Shown here in pieces: positions 12,554 to 25,569 of a DNA stretch of 64,000 nt (within the stretch, counting starts at the first letter, position 1; every line of letters begins with the position of its first letter). The translations under genes were made by a program, and so were the position numbers. The stretch spans positions 930,001 through 994,000 of the forward strand of contig WTXD01000003.1 in the NCBI GenBank assembly GCA_022496205.1. The letters are read 5' to 3'. The notes beneath the pieces were generated by a model, which saw only the letters and a list, made by a program, of their open reading frames with translations, searched no databases and was not told the origin of the DNA. Origin of the DNA: Gloeopeniophorella convolvens. Lineage: Eukaryota; Basidiomycota; Agaricomycetes; Russulales.

Positions 12554-14641
12554 TACCCACATGGTCTTTCTCACTTCTTTTTTTCTCGTTGACGTCCCCT
12601 AATCGCTTGGGCTTGCCAGTATATACTTACGCACACTCTCTCGGACTTTCGCAACTTTGTACTGATCCCTGTAGGTATTATTCTCGCTATCGTAAAATCA
12701 TTCTACGCCATAAAGATATCCAAATCAACCCAACTAGGAGTGCGGGTTTCACTCCCATAATAAATTCGTGCAAGGTGTGCTTCGCAGCGCCCTGCAGCGT
12801 TGAATGCCACGTAGATCTAGCCGTTATGAAAAGGCGCGGTCGCATCACGAAAGAATCGCATACGCTTCATAACTCCCGTGCGAATGGTACTGGAATTCAC
12901 GCTGGCGATCCGAAGAAAGCACGGTGGTCGGCGTCGGGGGCAGTTCCTGGTGGTAGGATCATGATGCAGACTCCGGTACAACGCGTTCGCTAACGTCGAC
13001 TGATAATTTTGTGCTTCCCCCAGGGCAAGGGATGGCAGCGAAAGGATTGACACAAATAGTCCTAGGCACAAAGATGGCGGTTCAAGCGATCAGAGAAACG
13101 ACGAAACAGTCTTCGCCGTGTGGAATGGCCCCGACCTCAATGCAAAAGTTACATCATTGTGCCGCCCACACCTCGTGTCAGAAGTCGCTGTTCCGCGAAG
13201 AAAGAGAATACAATGGATCTGTCCTTGGCATCTCATCCGCACATGAAGCACAGCGGTCTGACGGGAGTACGCCCGCCACTGGCGCCGCCGCCCTTACTCA
13301 CAATGTTTGCCCGTCCGGGTTAATGACCGAGCGTGCCGTGATCCTAGATGGGCGCGAGCACGCGTGTACAGCACAGCACAAAGACGAGATGGGCGTCGAG
13401 TGAACGCCCGGACCGCCGGATTCCGGAATGGAAGCTCCGAACTCGCCGAGCGCATCTCGTCGGGCGATCATGTGAGATGAAGAGCAAGTTAGATGTATAG
13501 CATAGATGCGCGCATGGCAACCGACGCCTTCGAAGACGGTGGTAATCAGCACACCCCGTGATCCGTACTCAATTAGTACCCAGTGATGCAGGCGGGGCGG
13601 GCGGAGCGGGCGGGTGGACGGAGGCAGTGAGCTCCTTCTGCCATTCAGAGCTTCGTACATTGAACATCGCATCGCCATCGTCGCAGCCAGGTGCAAAAGT
13701 CCCGTACGCAGCTATACGTGATGCGGGGCTGCACCGTGCCGCAACGCGTCTCAGTGTATTCCGAAGACAGCGGGCTTTGTAGGCGCAGCCGGCCCGTCCC
13801 GCTGCGTCGCGCGTATTCTCAGATTTTCTCTTACCTGACTGGGACTCGTGTGGGCATATCCAGCGACCTGTCGATCCAGAGCTGCGGCCGACAAGGCACC
13901 GACCGCACTGTCACCGCCGGCACTGTGCCCTCGCCGTACCCGGCGAAGGCCAAGCGCACAGCGGCGTACAATGTTTCGGTAGTCGGCAAGACGAAGGATG
14001 CCGCAAGATGAGACCCCGCGGGGGTGCGAGGAGATGAAGTGCATCTTTGACCTGGGCATGCGGTGGGCTGTACAGTCAGTGCGCGGGCACGTCGCGCAGG
14101 ATGGGTGGCGTAATGTGACTTCCAGTTAAAACTCGGGTCACGAAGTCACCAAGGTCCAAAGCAAGGGTACAACTCCGGATGCGAATATGAGTCGGTGTCT
14201 TCCAAGGAGCACAGGAGATGCAAAGCACAAAGCCCCATCTCGACCGTGGTGGCCAGAAAAGTTGAGCGTTGAAGGTGAACGTTAACTCGGAACATTGAAT
14301 TGAAAGAACAGTAATTGCAATTCGATCGACCGGGAACATCCGCCCCGAGATTGGGTGCCTGATCCCACCAATGGGATCAGGGCGCCTCGGCCGCCTCAAG
14401 CGCGTGCATCAAAGCCACCGTAGATAAGTACTCGCGAGTGCGTTCTGATAAGCCAAATAGGAGATCTGGGTGAACTTTGGAAGATAGACACATATAGAGC
14501 ACGGGTGCAAACTTTGCGCACGAGCGGCTGCAGCACACGGTTAGGATAGCGAAGGCAAATAAGATCCATAAAGAAACTCAAAGGTCGTGAAAACTAGGAC
14601 ATTATACAACTGGTACGAGTAGACGATCCGGCAACAGCTCC
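12554..14641. other. Region without a recognised gene between Rho3 and clathrin
   Basis: On the minus strand, 14059-13854 reads as one open stretch that ends at a good donor (CAG|gtaaga). Another open stretch at about 13717-13570 (GTFAPGCDDGDAMFNVRSSE) looks protein-like. They could not be joined into one reading frame and match no family known to me. The remainder, including the 3' flanks of both neighbours, shows nothing definite. Confidence 0.35.
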
Positions 14642-17600
14642 TTAAAATGCGCCAAAGCCGGTCATTTGCTGGAAAGTATGACGTGCGTCAGGTTCTGCCA
14701 CAGGGGAAGCACGATCGATCTACTCACGGGAGGAACACCGAAGTTCATGCCAGTTGCACCGTTCATCGCGGGTAAGGGGGCTTGACCAGCAAAGCTGTTG
14801 GAACCGATTAGCGGAGTTAGGCAGATTGTAAAAGCAGGGTCGTACCCATTGCCTTGCGTCAGTAGGAGCCTATTCCCGAAGCCGCCAGGGTTTATGATGG
14901 GAGCGTCAGCTTCCTGCTGCTCTTTTTGAGACTCTTTCTTTGAGCGCTCTCGTACTTCTTTCTCCAGCGTTGCTAACTTCTCGGCGAGCGTCCGCTGATG
15001 CTGAATCTTGTAGGGCATGTAGAAGTCGTTCAAGCCGTGCTGCCATGAGAGTTCCTCGACGATATCAGAACGCAGGAGGTCGAAGCAGATGTATAGCAGC
15101 GCTGCGAAGCACTCCTTATTGCCGATGTCCACAAAGTAGGAGAGAAGTTCTTCAGCAACTTCAGTTGAGCCGGAGACAGATGCAGTAATCATCGCGTCTT
15201 TGTATAGCTTGTCCTGTTTGCTGAGGGAAATCGACTCTTCCCAGCGGCTATTCTTCTGCAGGGCGCATCAATCAGTCTTTTTGCATACCCGGAATCATAG
15301 AGACAAACCTTGTACAAGTGAGCTGCCAGTCTACGGAATTCGAGCAATTCGTGGCCTTCTAACCGCTTAGCAAGGCTTATGCTATCGAAGTTATCGAAAC
15401 TGTCGATGGAATCCCGAAGAGTCTTGTAGTCCTCCTCTTCTATAAGGAGATCATTATATGCATCGTTGACGGCCTCAATGTTGAGCTAGAGCGGAGTGAG
15501 CTTATGACATCAACGGTGTGTAAACAGGGGCTTACGTGCTGCACGGCGATCAGGTATGAGCGAACGAGTGGAATGTGGTCGATTTGGCGGAACATCCGAA
15601 CAACGCGCGAATGGTCGATCCGCGGAATGAGGACGGTTAATAGATCCGTGAGAAGCGTCGGCTGCTCCTGCAAGTAGAAAGACAACGCCTTGTAGTAACT
15701 ATTTCATGGGCCGTCAGGTTATAGTATGGAGAACGTCGGGGTTTTGATACTCACATCTCGATGTTTGCGACACGGACAATGACATCCTTGAACTGATTGT
15801 GGTCCCAAGCATTGGCTGAGCGTTCAATGATCGCAAGAGCCGCGTTGTCCTAAGATAGATTATCAGTCAATGTAGTGCCAACACGTATCCTATGCTCACA
15901 AATTCGTCATATTTGACGTAGAGGAAGACGAGCTCTGGCCAGAGGTGGGCCTTCTCAGCTGCGCGAATGACCTTGGGAATGTTGATGCGCGAGACAAACA
16001 ACTTCAAGTGTTCCATAACTGAATGGTTCCTCAGCGCATATCTCCTGCTGCATGGGAAGCTGACACTTACGTTTCTCGGGCCGGTACTTGCTGTAGAGAA
16101 TGGACAATTCGGTGAAGATGCCCATCTACCCGCGGATGTAAGGAGCTGTGTCAATTGGTCGATGCGTAGACGCTCACATGAGCGCGCTCCAAACTGAGAC
16201 CGGCTTCAAGGAGGGACAAAATCTCCTCGAAGTGACCGCGGCGCTCATAGCTCTGGATCAAGGCCGGGAGTTCCTCGGCGTGCACAACGATGTTGAGACC
16301 GCAGATTTGGGCCTGATCCTCGGGTCAGTGAAAGAATTGACTGAAACACAAGAGACCCACCAGGCGGAACTCAGACTTCTCCAAGCATGCGGCGTGCACT
16401 TGCTTCCAAACCCTGCGCCAATTGAGGACCTGCAATACCACCCAGAGGAGGTAATAACTCACTGAGTGTTCCCAGCCTTACGAGCGCTCTCAACAGCAGC
16501 CTGGTTCTCGCCGAGGTAGATGAGGGTAGTAGCAAGGCGAGCCCAGTTCGAGATGCTGGTGAAGAGCAGCTTCGCAGCCTGATACAGCTCGTCCTCGAAA
16601 CACTTCTCCCCGACCTCAAGGACATCAGCAACGTTGGTGAAGTTGAGGAAGTCTTCCATGTCGTGAAGGCGGTCGGTCTTGGCATACGCGTATGCGAGCT
16701 CAGTGTCTATCTTGGGCTCACGGAGGCTCTTGCGTGCCATTTGCAGGAAGCGAACCAGGTCATCGTACTTGCCAGCATGGTTAGCAATCTCAATGACTTC
16801 GGCGAAATTGGAAGGATCCTCGGCCTTAATGTACGAATCTAATTATCAGCGCGGTCAGTTCGCCCGCACTGAATGGGAACGGTTTCTGAGCCCTCACCAA
16901 TCGAATCGCGGATCCGGAGGCCATCAAGCTGAGCCTTGGCTAACCGACTCCAGACCTCAGGCTTGTTGACCTTGTTCGCGTAGTCGAGACCACGATCGAT
17001 CGAGACGATGTATTCCACTAGCACATTGATGGCATTGGCGTGCTGCTCGTACTTCTTGTAGATCGTGAACGCTTCTTCGTAGAGACCATGGTCCGTAGCG
17101 ATCCTGGCGATCTCGCCTTCATCATAGTTCTGCAGCTTGTTAATGTAGCCAACGACCTTGCCCTTGTCTGCGCGGATGGCAGTGAGCAAGAGCAAGTTCT
17201 GAAGGTTGCGGTTGTCGCTGAAAGGCGAGGGTTCTAATATGATCTTCTCGAGCAATTCGATGAGCTCAAGCGGGAGGTCGGCGGAGAGGAAGGCTTTGAC
17301 AGTGACGGAAACGTCATCAGGGTCAGTGCTCTCAGGTACTGCGGTTGCGACGATCTGAAGAATTATCAACAAGATGTCCCCGTACAACGACTTCGGACTG
17401 ACCTGGTCAACGAGCTGACGACGATGGATGTTGTCTGGGACCAAGACCTGAGCCCAAAGCTCCGGAACACGGCGCTTGACGAGGTAGCGAGCTTGCTGCT
17501 TGAACATGGAGTTCTCGTTCGTGATAGAGATCAACTCCTCGTCGCAGAAGCCCTTGGCATACGCGATGTACGCAAGGTAGGGGTCGCGGGCCTCGCAGAA

Positions 17601-20600
17601 TTTACCAACGACGAGCGGCTCGTACAGCTGGAAGCAGGAGTCAGCTCCGGTGTGATGAGGCTCACAGGTCACACGTACGTTGTTCTCCTTCAAGAACTGC
17701 TCGGGGTTGTTGTTGCTGTCGATCGAAATCTTCGCGATAGCGTTGTAGACAGCGGGGTCCTGGCTACCGGCCTGTACGCGTGTTTCCAACCACGGAAGGA
17801 TGAGCTTCAGGCGGTTGCGTTGTTCCACCTCGGCGACGAGCTCTTCGATCGGGAAGTTGCCAGTTACCGATGCAAGCAGGCCCTTGATAGTGGTCTCGTC
17901 GCAGTCGACGTCCAGCAGCCCACCAATGACCTGAGGAGTGCGCACGGAGTTGACGCGCTGCACGTACACCTCGATGAACTTCGTGAGGCTGTTCTGGTAG
18001 AGGTACAGGACAAGGTCGTGAACAAAGTCGAAACGGTCGCAGACGATAATGAGAGGAAGCTGGTCTGCGAGCTTGGCCTCCTTCAGGAAGTTCTTGACCT
18101 TCTCTGGGTTGTAGAAGTTCGACTCCCGGCAGATGCGCTCGACTTCACGGATCTGGCCAGTCCTCGTTGCAGCCTGGATGTACTTGAAATGGACTTCCGG
18201 ATCCTCACTCAAGTTCACAACGGAACCAAGGTAGTAGTAGAGACCTGGGACAGCGAAGGTTAGATCTGAGACACCCTGTTGACCTTATCTTACTCACCCT
18301 CGAAGCTCTTGAAAGACTCAAACATCTCAATGAGTTTGACAGCGCCAAGGATGTCAGAGTACTTGGTGGCGATCTGGACGACGATCTGGAGGTTCTGCCG
18401 AATATTGACACGCAACATTTCATGCAGGCATGCCATAGATTGCTCGGTCGTGAGGCGGCTGAAGTACGTGACAAGCCACTGAGCCACATATCAGACATTA
18501 GATGTTGAATAGCCTGATCGATGACCAGGACATACGTCAGGAGCGAGGACATTGGTGTGGACAATGGCTCTCTTGATGTCCGCAAGGTCTTCATAGTGTT
18601 CCAAAGCCTTGAATCAAGGATGAGTCCCCCAATGCAGTGACAAGCTCTGTAGTATCATACCCTCTGCAAGAGACCAGCCTTCTCGCACAAGTTTGCGATC
18701 CGTGGACGATCATAGTAGGTGAACATCTCGTTGCCAAGAATTGCGTCGGCAACTTGAGGTGCGTGTACGAGGTTCATCTCCAAAAGACGAGTCTGCAGTG
18801 GCCCCTGCTCTGGCTTGTTCTCCTTGAGTGCGTCCAGCAAGAAGGACGTCGCAGGTTGAATCATGTTCTGGGACATGAAGATATCGACAACCTAAAGGCT
18901 ATATGTCAGTCTGAGCCAAAAGCGACGTTGGTCAAGCTTTCACTGACCCGCTCGATGTCAATGAGAGGGCCAGTCTCGTCGTTGACGAGCGCCGACGCGA
19001 ACTCGGCACCCTTGTCAGGGTTCGTGCGCATGATGTGTTGCAAGAGGGAGACATAGTCCGGCTGGTACCCAACTTTCTTTGCGTACAGGACAATCTTCTC
19101 AGTCTGACCGGTCTCGGCAAAGCATGCGATGACCTTGTTGGGAACATTCGCGCGCAAGTACACGCTCAAAGCCAAGGTCATATCATGCAGACGAACGATA
19201 TCGCCGAGCTCTTCGCTGCAAGTGAGCTGCGGGATTGTCAGCAATCATTATTAAATGATGCCAAGGTGCCGGAATGTATCCACCTTATTCTCTTTCAGCC
19301 ACTTTTCCAGAAGCTGCTTCCTTCCCTGTTGCAGGACAGGACGCGCAAGCTCCACAGATTCCAAGTGGTTGAGCTCGCCTTTCTCCAAGAGGATACCGAA
19401 ATACTGGAGAATCGGAGAGAGACCGCCGGGCGGCGCAGGCGCCTGCTTGAATGACTCAATGACTTGTGCAGTACGCAGAATACCCTGAACAATACGTTTC
19501 AGCATACTCCCTTGGGCATAATGACAAAGGATGGGAACGAACCCTTGGCGAGTTTGCAGCTATTTTCGCAGCCTCGCCGTATTGGCCGCTCTGGAACAGC
19601 GCTTGATACTGCTTAATGTACAGGTCATCTGCACCTGGCAGATTGCCACGGCTGGCGAGTTTAAACGCGAGCTCCGTATTGTTCAGGGTCGTCAAAATGT
19701 ACGGCACCATTGTCTGCTCGTCCACACTGACGCCGAGAACCTGGCCCTTACGGTTGATGCACAGAATTCCGTTCGTTGCTTCATGCTCGGCCGTGACGAA
19801 TATAGTCTCGCCCGAAATGCGATTCATGTAGATGCATGCGCCAGATTCAAGGTCGTAGAGGTGGATGAAACCATACTTCGTTGCGAGATATACGACCCCA
19901 TGCTTCTTGGATACTTGCATAGCCACAGGGAAATCGTTTGTGGCCTCCGGCGGGAAGTATACGTCGACAGCTTTCTTCGTGAAGGGAGGGTCAGGAGCTT
20001 GGTGGTCAATCTCTACGACATGCAGCTAGAGAGAGCGTGTTGATTGAGATAAGCAAATCCATCAAGCTCATGGCGTACCTTGGCACCATTTCCAGTTCGC
20101 ACTGAGAATGTGAATAGCTTTGTCACATGCTGATGTCCGTCGAGCTTGACCTCGGCAAAAGCAGCGGCATGACCTTCAATGGGCTGCGAGACGCCGCGCT
20201 CGCGGCTGTAAAGCTGCATCGCTCCCTTGACTTTGAACGCAGACGGGTTCGCTGTGTTCCCCGAGATACCAATGAGAACCATCCACTTCTCGTCCGCGGA
20301 AATACGATAGTTGATAATCTGGCTGCCAGCGAGGGTCGCATGTCGGTCGAAAACCTTCTGCGGTGGAGATGTTGCGTCCAAGATGCTCCAGTGGTAGACT
20401 GACGTGTCCGTGACGATACCTATCGCGGACTCAGAGATCCATTTCCAGAAGACAATGTTTTCGTTGTTCTCATGTGCTTTGACTTTCTGTTTCGTGTCAA
20501 TGTTGAACACCTGAAGTGTCTTGCCAGCTGTGAGACGGAGCCGGCGTTAGCCACACCTCAGAATACAGCATTGTTACGTACACTTCAGAGCCAAAATCTT

Positions 20601-20892
20601 CTGGGTAGGATGCATGATGGCAGAGTCTGCTCCAATTGGCCGCCGAACGACATTGTTGGCGTTGGAAAGGTCGATGATGACGACTTGGTTCTGTTCATTG
20701 ACCTTCTCGCGCACGCAAATAAAGTGGTCGGACTCGAGCGTCAACGTCTACGTTGCGGGTAACGAGGTGAGTGGAAGACAGGGGGTACGTATGCGCAGTC
20801 GTATGCACCTGGAACGAGATTGATGCCGGCTGAATGCCCAGACTGGAGAGCTGAACATGTTCTGAGAAAGCAATAGGTTTTGAGATATCCAT
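14642..20892 (-). CDS. CHC1: Clathrin heavy chain
   Basis: This is the structural leg of the clathrin triskelion, coating vesicles at the Golgi, endosomes and plasma membrane. It starts at 20892 with [19 protein letters not shown] (exon 20892-20809). The propeller follows with [23 protein letters not shown] and SPRVRSHPL, then the heavy-chain repeats (for example [43 protein letters not shown]) down to the trimerisation region. The last intron joins FGVPP (exon end 14728) to QMTGFGAF and stop at 14642 (exon 14668-14642). I saw no frame break in the segments checked, and the expected length is near 1,680 aa. Introns cluster at the two ends; the middle has exons over 1 kb, notably 18218-16839. 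The PQ-loop gene lies 222 bp upstream on the same strand. Confidence 0.97.
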
Positions 20893-21114
20893 GGTGGTGC
20901 GGTGAAGGGAGAATGAAAGGTCGTGAACGCCGTAGGACGGCAGGAGGGGACGCGTCAAGCGGTTTGGTTGCTGGGCAAGGGATTTCGAGGAACACCGTCA
21001 CGGTCCACGGATGCTCAATTTGGACTTGTTTGCTACAGACGCCCATTCCGGTCAATCCCATATTCATATCACCATGAGCTGCGCTACTAAAATAACAAAG
21101 CAGCGTCTAGCTAT

Positions 21115-22206
21115 CTATTCCTCCGCTAAAGCCAATGCCTGTTCCAAGTCATCTTCCTCCGTCAGTGCTGTTGGTGGCGGCGCGTTCCCATACGCAATCC
21201 TCTGAGCAACGATTGCTGAGATAGAGTAGAGAGTTAGCGCCTCACACACAAGAACGCTCGACATACGAACCGAAATCCACCGAGAGCTGGAAGATCGCAC
21301 AGATTTTAAACTGCAGGGGCAAGCCTTGCACAAAGAAATAGATGGTCCTGTAAAGTCCGTTCAGCCTTCACTGGTTCGCTTGAACGGCCAGCTCGACGCA
21401 CTTGAAGGCGTCGCCTCCGACCCAGCCTATCAACGTGGATGCCCGGAACCCATAGAGTGATTTTTGCTTATAGTTGCTGCAAGTGAACGAGTCAGACCAT
21501 GCTCGCTCATAATGAGACGTAGCTCACCTTATTAACTGCGGAATGGGTAGCGTACTCTCCAACCCCAAAGCAACAAAACCCAGCAACCACACGAAGGCAT
21601 CCATTCGTCCGAAGATGAGAACTAGGATCGTGAGGCACACACTACAAGAGTTGAGAGGGCGATCTGCAGCCCAGCTTTCAGATGCTCACATGTATCCAGC
21701 AAGGAATTCAATGTGTTGAGCATAGGTTGTCCACTGCCAGAACGACATTGGGCGAGTTGAGGCGCCAAGGTTCTCCGGGCTTAAACGAGGGCGGTAGATG
21801 ATACAGATGTACAACAGCGCCAGCTGAGACAGGTCAGCTTCCTTTGGCAAGTAGCATAAGACGCTTACCTGAGCCAGAATCATCAGAATGGACTGCATGA
21901 GTAGCGCGAAATCGAAGCGTTCTCCAAGCCAGAAGAAACATCGAGTGATATTCGCCAGCAGCCTGAATTACTCGTCAGTCCGGAAACCATAGGTAGATGC
22001 GACAGGCGTACAGCACACCACAGATATCACGGGAAAAGCCAGTAGAGTCTCTGCGGCAGGGTCATGGGTATGAGCAAACCATGTGCGTCACGTATGTACG
22101 CCACGCACTTCTTCCGAACAATTGATATGGCCTGGTCAGCATAGACGAGGGGTGGTCCGACGGCCATGCCCACGGAGGCTAGAGTGGAAGCCCATGCAGC
22201 AGCCAT
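21115..22206 (-). CDS. PQ-loop repeat membrane protein (Any1/Cfs1, SLC66A2-like)
   Basis: ATG at 22206 gives MAAAWASTLASVGMAVGPP, then VYADQAISIVRKK, the first PQ-loop-like helix pair. Later exons encode an ITRCFFWLGERFDFALLMQS segment and a second helix set (LALLYICIIYRPRLSP). They run on through FKICAIFQLSVDF to the cytosolic acidic tail TALTEEDDLEQALALAEE, stopping at 21115. The order fits fungal Any1/Cfs1 and animal SLC66A2 (PQLC1), multi-spanning endosome/Golgi proteins linked to phospholipid asymmetry and trafficking. Inner exons are short, and the middle splice borders were inferred from protein continuity. It is co-oriented with the clathrin gene, which is a fitting but unproven neighbour. 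Confidence 0.8.
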
Positions 22207-22365
22207 CCTAGTGTTCCTTGTCAAGTGATGGTGCAAGCGGTGGGTTGCCACAAGGTTGCCAAGCTTCTTCGGATTGACACAGTGTAAGCAGGGTTGCGTT
22301 AGGGTTGGCTGCGGTTCCAGACCTCGGCTTAAGTATAGGCACGCTGAGCAGGATCATAGGCGCCA

Positions 22366-22449
22366 GGCTCAATGGTCTAGTAGTATGATTCCTTCTTCGG
22401 GTTCACCCGAGAATGGAGGAGGTCCCGGGTTCAATTCCCGGTTGAGCCC
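22366..22449 (+). tRNA. tRNA-Pro (anticodon CGG) with a 12-nt intron
   Basis: A full cloverleaf can be drawn by eye. The acceptor strands GGCTCAA/TTGAGCC pair perfectly, with C as discriminator. The anticodon stem is CCTTC/GGAGG with loop TTCGGG-T, placing anticodon CGG at 22398-22400. The T arm is CCGGG-TTCAATT-CCCGG. A 12-nt insert at 22402-22413 (ttcacccgagaa) sits one base 3' of the anticodon, the usual eukaryotic tRNA intron site, and its CCCGA can pair with the anticodon loop. A T-rich run starting at 22450 fits RNA polymerase III termination. The gene lies 159 bp from the divergent PQ-loop gene. Confidence 0.95.
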
Positions 22450-23048
22450 TTTTGTTTTGTTTCTTCTTTGTCGCGTACTTCCAACTCGAAGAAGCTTGTT
22501 CATCACGCGTCCGAAATCTCGGGCTGACGACGACACCATCCTAGGTTCCTGCCAACGGCGCGATGCGTGGGTCCGGAACTGTCGAAGTCAACACGCTGAC
22601 GGTTACACTGGCCGCCATCCATTGTTTCGCGGTCCCTGTACTTCTGACCCCTGGCGGTGGGTCGCGGCTTGCCACGCCTTTGTTCCGTGCAGTGGGGTTC
22701 TTGGAACCCCCGTGGCGGCTTCCCGGCGGCAACTTGGATCCTCGAGCTTCAACAAGGCACGGATACCGCTGAGCGCGACTCGGTTGCCTCGGGATGCGAT
22801 GGCTCCGATTCTCTACAGTTCTCTACTCCCTGACGACTAAGCTCGGTGACTCCGAACAGGCACGGCGGGTCATGCGGACTTCGTGCACTGCGGAGAGGCA
22901 CCTGGTATTCAATCCCCCCATGGCACTTTCTAACCACGGCCCGCGTTGCGTTGGTCAGGCGGACCGTCATGTAGGGTGTGGATAAAAGGCGAGCTTTGGT
23001 CCATCATACATGTCAACCTTCAAACCAACTCACTCATTCCCTCTCAGC
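22450..23048. other. Upstream region of the first monooxygenase
   Basis: About 600 bp with no supported gene. An AT-containing gataaaagg at 22980-22988 lies about 60 bp upstream of the monooxygenase start and could be a TATA-like element. An in-frame upstream ATG at 23010 would extend monooxygenase A by 13 codons. Confidence 0.4.
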
Positions 23049-24828
23049 ATGGAGATCCCTCAGAGAGATTCTCAACGTGATTTCAGCGTCGCCATTGTCG
23101 GAGGCGGCATTTGTGGCGTGCTGCTGGCTGTCGCTCTGATGAACGCTGGTATCGGTGTTGACATCTTTGAAGGAGCGGTGTGTAGTAGCCTCTTGTTTCC
23201 ATGAGATCTCATTGTCACTCAAGCGCACGGCGTGCACAGTCTAGATATGGCGAAATTGGGACTGGGATCAACCTCGGTGCGCTGCTTTCAGTGATCCGGT
23301 GGGTTGAAAGACGTGTTGTGACGTTGTCGTTTTAGGTCCCAACGCCGTTCGAGTCCTCGACGAACTCGGCGTCCTTTCCAAAGTAGTGGAGAACACTGAA
23401 GAGAGGGCGGCGAGCACACGCTCTCTGAGGTACAAGTTCATAATGGGCACTGACGACCATGAGCTAGTGTACACAGTGAGTATGCGCTTTTTTGTATCGG
23501 CCCCTGTTGTCAACATCACACTTTGCGGCAGTATCCCTGCAGACTTGACGACCTCGGAGTAGCGGCACATCGGTGCGTGTTCTCAGCAGGATCTACAACA
23601 TTCGTATCATCTCATTATCCGAAGTGCCAACCTCCTCGATGCTTTGGTCACGTACCTCGATCCAAAGATAGCCAAAACTCACTTCAACAAACGATGTGTC
23701 GAAGTCAAGCCCTCGGATACCAATAAAGGCCGCACCGCCATATATTTCTCCGATGGTACAAGCCATGAGGCGGATCTAGTCGTTGGTGCAGACGGCATCA
23801 AGAGCGTCGTACGCCGCCTAGTCGTCGGAGAGGAAGTTGCGAGTAAGCTCCCTGCGTATACCAGGACAGTTGCATATCGCGGTCTGGCCAGCATAGAAGC
23901 CCTGGAGCGTGCAGGTGTCAGCGGCGTATTCTCCGCTTCCAACCCATGGCCAACCGCCTGGATGGGTAAAGACAAGGTTACTTGTTGCTATTCTCCAAAC
24001 CTCTCAGGTTTTCTCTAATGCCGATTTTCAGCATCTTGTCACCTACGCCATCGAGTCGGGCAAGACCGTATGTCTCCACGGTATCACACGCTCCCCTCTC
24101 TGGTGCTCATCCTGGGTTCCCTATCCTAGGTCAATTGCGTAGGCCTCGCTGTACAGCGCGGCGCGTCTGCTCAGACCCCTTCTGATAGCAACGTTTGGGC
24201 CACGGCGGCGTCGAAAGAGGAGATACAAGAGTGTTATTCAGACTTTGGTGATGACGCTCGCCAGATCATCAATTGTTTGGAGAAGCCTTTGAAGTGGATG
24301 GTCTATGGCCTCTACCCACAAATCGACCGCTACGTCAATGGGAACGTCGTGCTAGTCGGCGATGCGGTACAGATCCAACTTTGACTCCATTGACACCCAT
24401 GTTTACGCATATCCCCGGGCTGCAGGCTCATGCGATGTTACCACACTTGGCAGCGGGGGTTGGCCAAGGCATTGAAGACGTGTATGTGCTTTCGCGCCTT
24501 TTGGTGCACCCTCAGACCACGTCATACAACCTGCCGGTACGTGTGATCCTTCGTCTGCTACTAAGCGACGAGTTCATGTTGACAAATTGACTTGCGGAAG
24601 GCCGTTCTTCAAGAATACGGCCGCGTGCGCGTCCCACGAGCCAACAACGTCTCAAAGCTCAGCGAAATAGCGGGGAGCGTGATGGAAGGGTATGGTCCCT
24701 CGGGTCCCTCCATCGAAGGATTGCGAGCAGACCTGGATAACATGTGGGGGCCGGTCTGGCATTACGACGTCCGCAAAGATGTCGAGGCATGTGTGGCGAG
24801 GCTCAAGGAGGAAGGCATGTATACCTAA
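23049..24828 (+). CDS. FAD-dependent monooxygenase A (salicylate hydroxylase-like)
   Basis: A flavoprotein aromatic hydroxylase of the UbiH/salicylate 1-hydroxylase superfamily, expected to use NAD(P)H and O2. The N-terminal Rossmann motif is VAIVGGGICGVLLAVALM with acidic IDIFE-type strand end (VDIFEGA). Then come SRYGEIGTGINL, GPNAVRVLDELG, HFNKRCVEV, the DG motif LVVGADGIKSVVRR and the GD motif VLVGDAAHAMLPHLAAGVGQ. It ends KEEGMYT at 24828. Several introns of 45-85 nt were placed by alignment with the two copies downstream. I chose ATG 23049 (MEIPQRDSQRDF) because copies B and C begin at the same distance from the Rossmann motif; 23010 is in frame. It is the first of a tandem triplet, and its substrate is unknown. 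Confidence 0.9.
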
Positions 24829-25569
24829 ACGGATAGGTAATCTCGGGATACTTGAGACCCCAGGTTACGTCAGGTTACATCCTCAGGCCTTGTACCTTAA
24901 GGAAAATGGCATGATGGCCTCGGACGAGTCAACGAGTTTTTACAGGACATGACCAGCAGTGGCTTCTATGGCTCCTCGCCCGCGGCTCACAAGATGGGCG
25001 GATCCCAGTCTGACTCTATGCGTGCATACAGGTGCATACGCAGCCACAATTCGGCCCGGCGGAAGCGTCGAATCAGCGGTCTCGGGTTGCGAAGCTACAT
25101 GTGAACGACTGTCTTCACTTAGCCAGTCTGTTACGGAGGCTAATGCGAAGCCAGCGACACCGTCACTTTGACAGAAAAAATCACAGCCTCAGGAGGTTTG
25201 TATGTCGACCGCTGTTCCTTCCCCGCCGGGGCCACTGCTCATCCTGCAGCCTGGCTTGGGTCAAACTCCCAGATACTATTGGTGGTACTCCAGCGAGGAG
25301 AGGCTCGCCGCACAACATCCCATCAAGTTGCCTCAAATTCTCTGACTGAGAGACCGTGTAGTCTCCACCCAGGTACAATGATGGAGTCTCCGGTGCTCCG
25401 AGGGACTCACGAAGTATGCAATAACAAATCCTCTTGTGACTACTCTCCGGTCTGTGAACAATCCCTAGTCGTCAGGCCGCGTTGCAAATTCGGGCACGTT
25501 ACTGATGTCTCGTCGCATTTAGATAAGAAGCTCGACTCCTGCAGCCCCAGCTCCGATTCTCTATCCACC
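24829..25569. other. Spacer between monooxygenases A and B
   Basis: About 740 bp. No gene is supported. An open frame running into B from 25168 is a chance extension upstream of the conserved start. Nothing else was recognised. Confidence 0.4.

Noticed and set aside
12157..12993. 278-codon plus-strand frame near Rho3
   Set aside because: It runs through the last three exons and introns of Rho3 out of frame and continues into flanking DNA. The spliced Rho3 model explains the region far better.
17424..18263. 279-codon open frame on the plus strand, reading as an Asp/Val/Leu-rich protein
   Set aside because: It is the exact antisense of a conserved exon of clathrin heavy chain and owes its openness to that exon's codon use.
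23010..23048. Upstream in-frame ATG of monooxygenase A
   Set aside because: The two paralogues start level with the ATG at 23049; the 13 extra residues have no counterpart.
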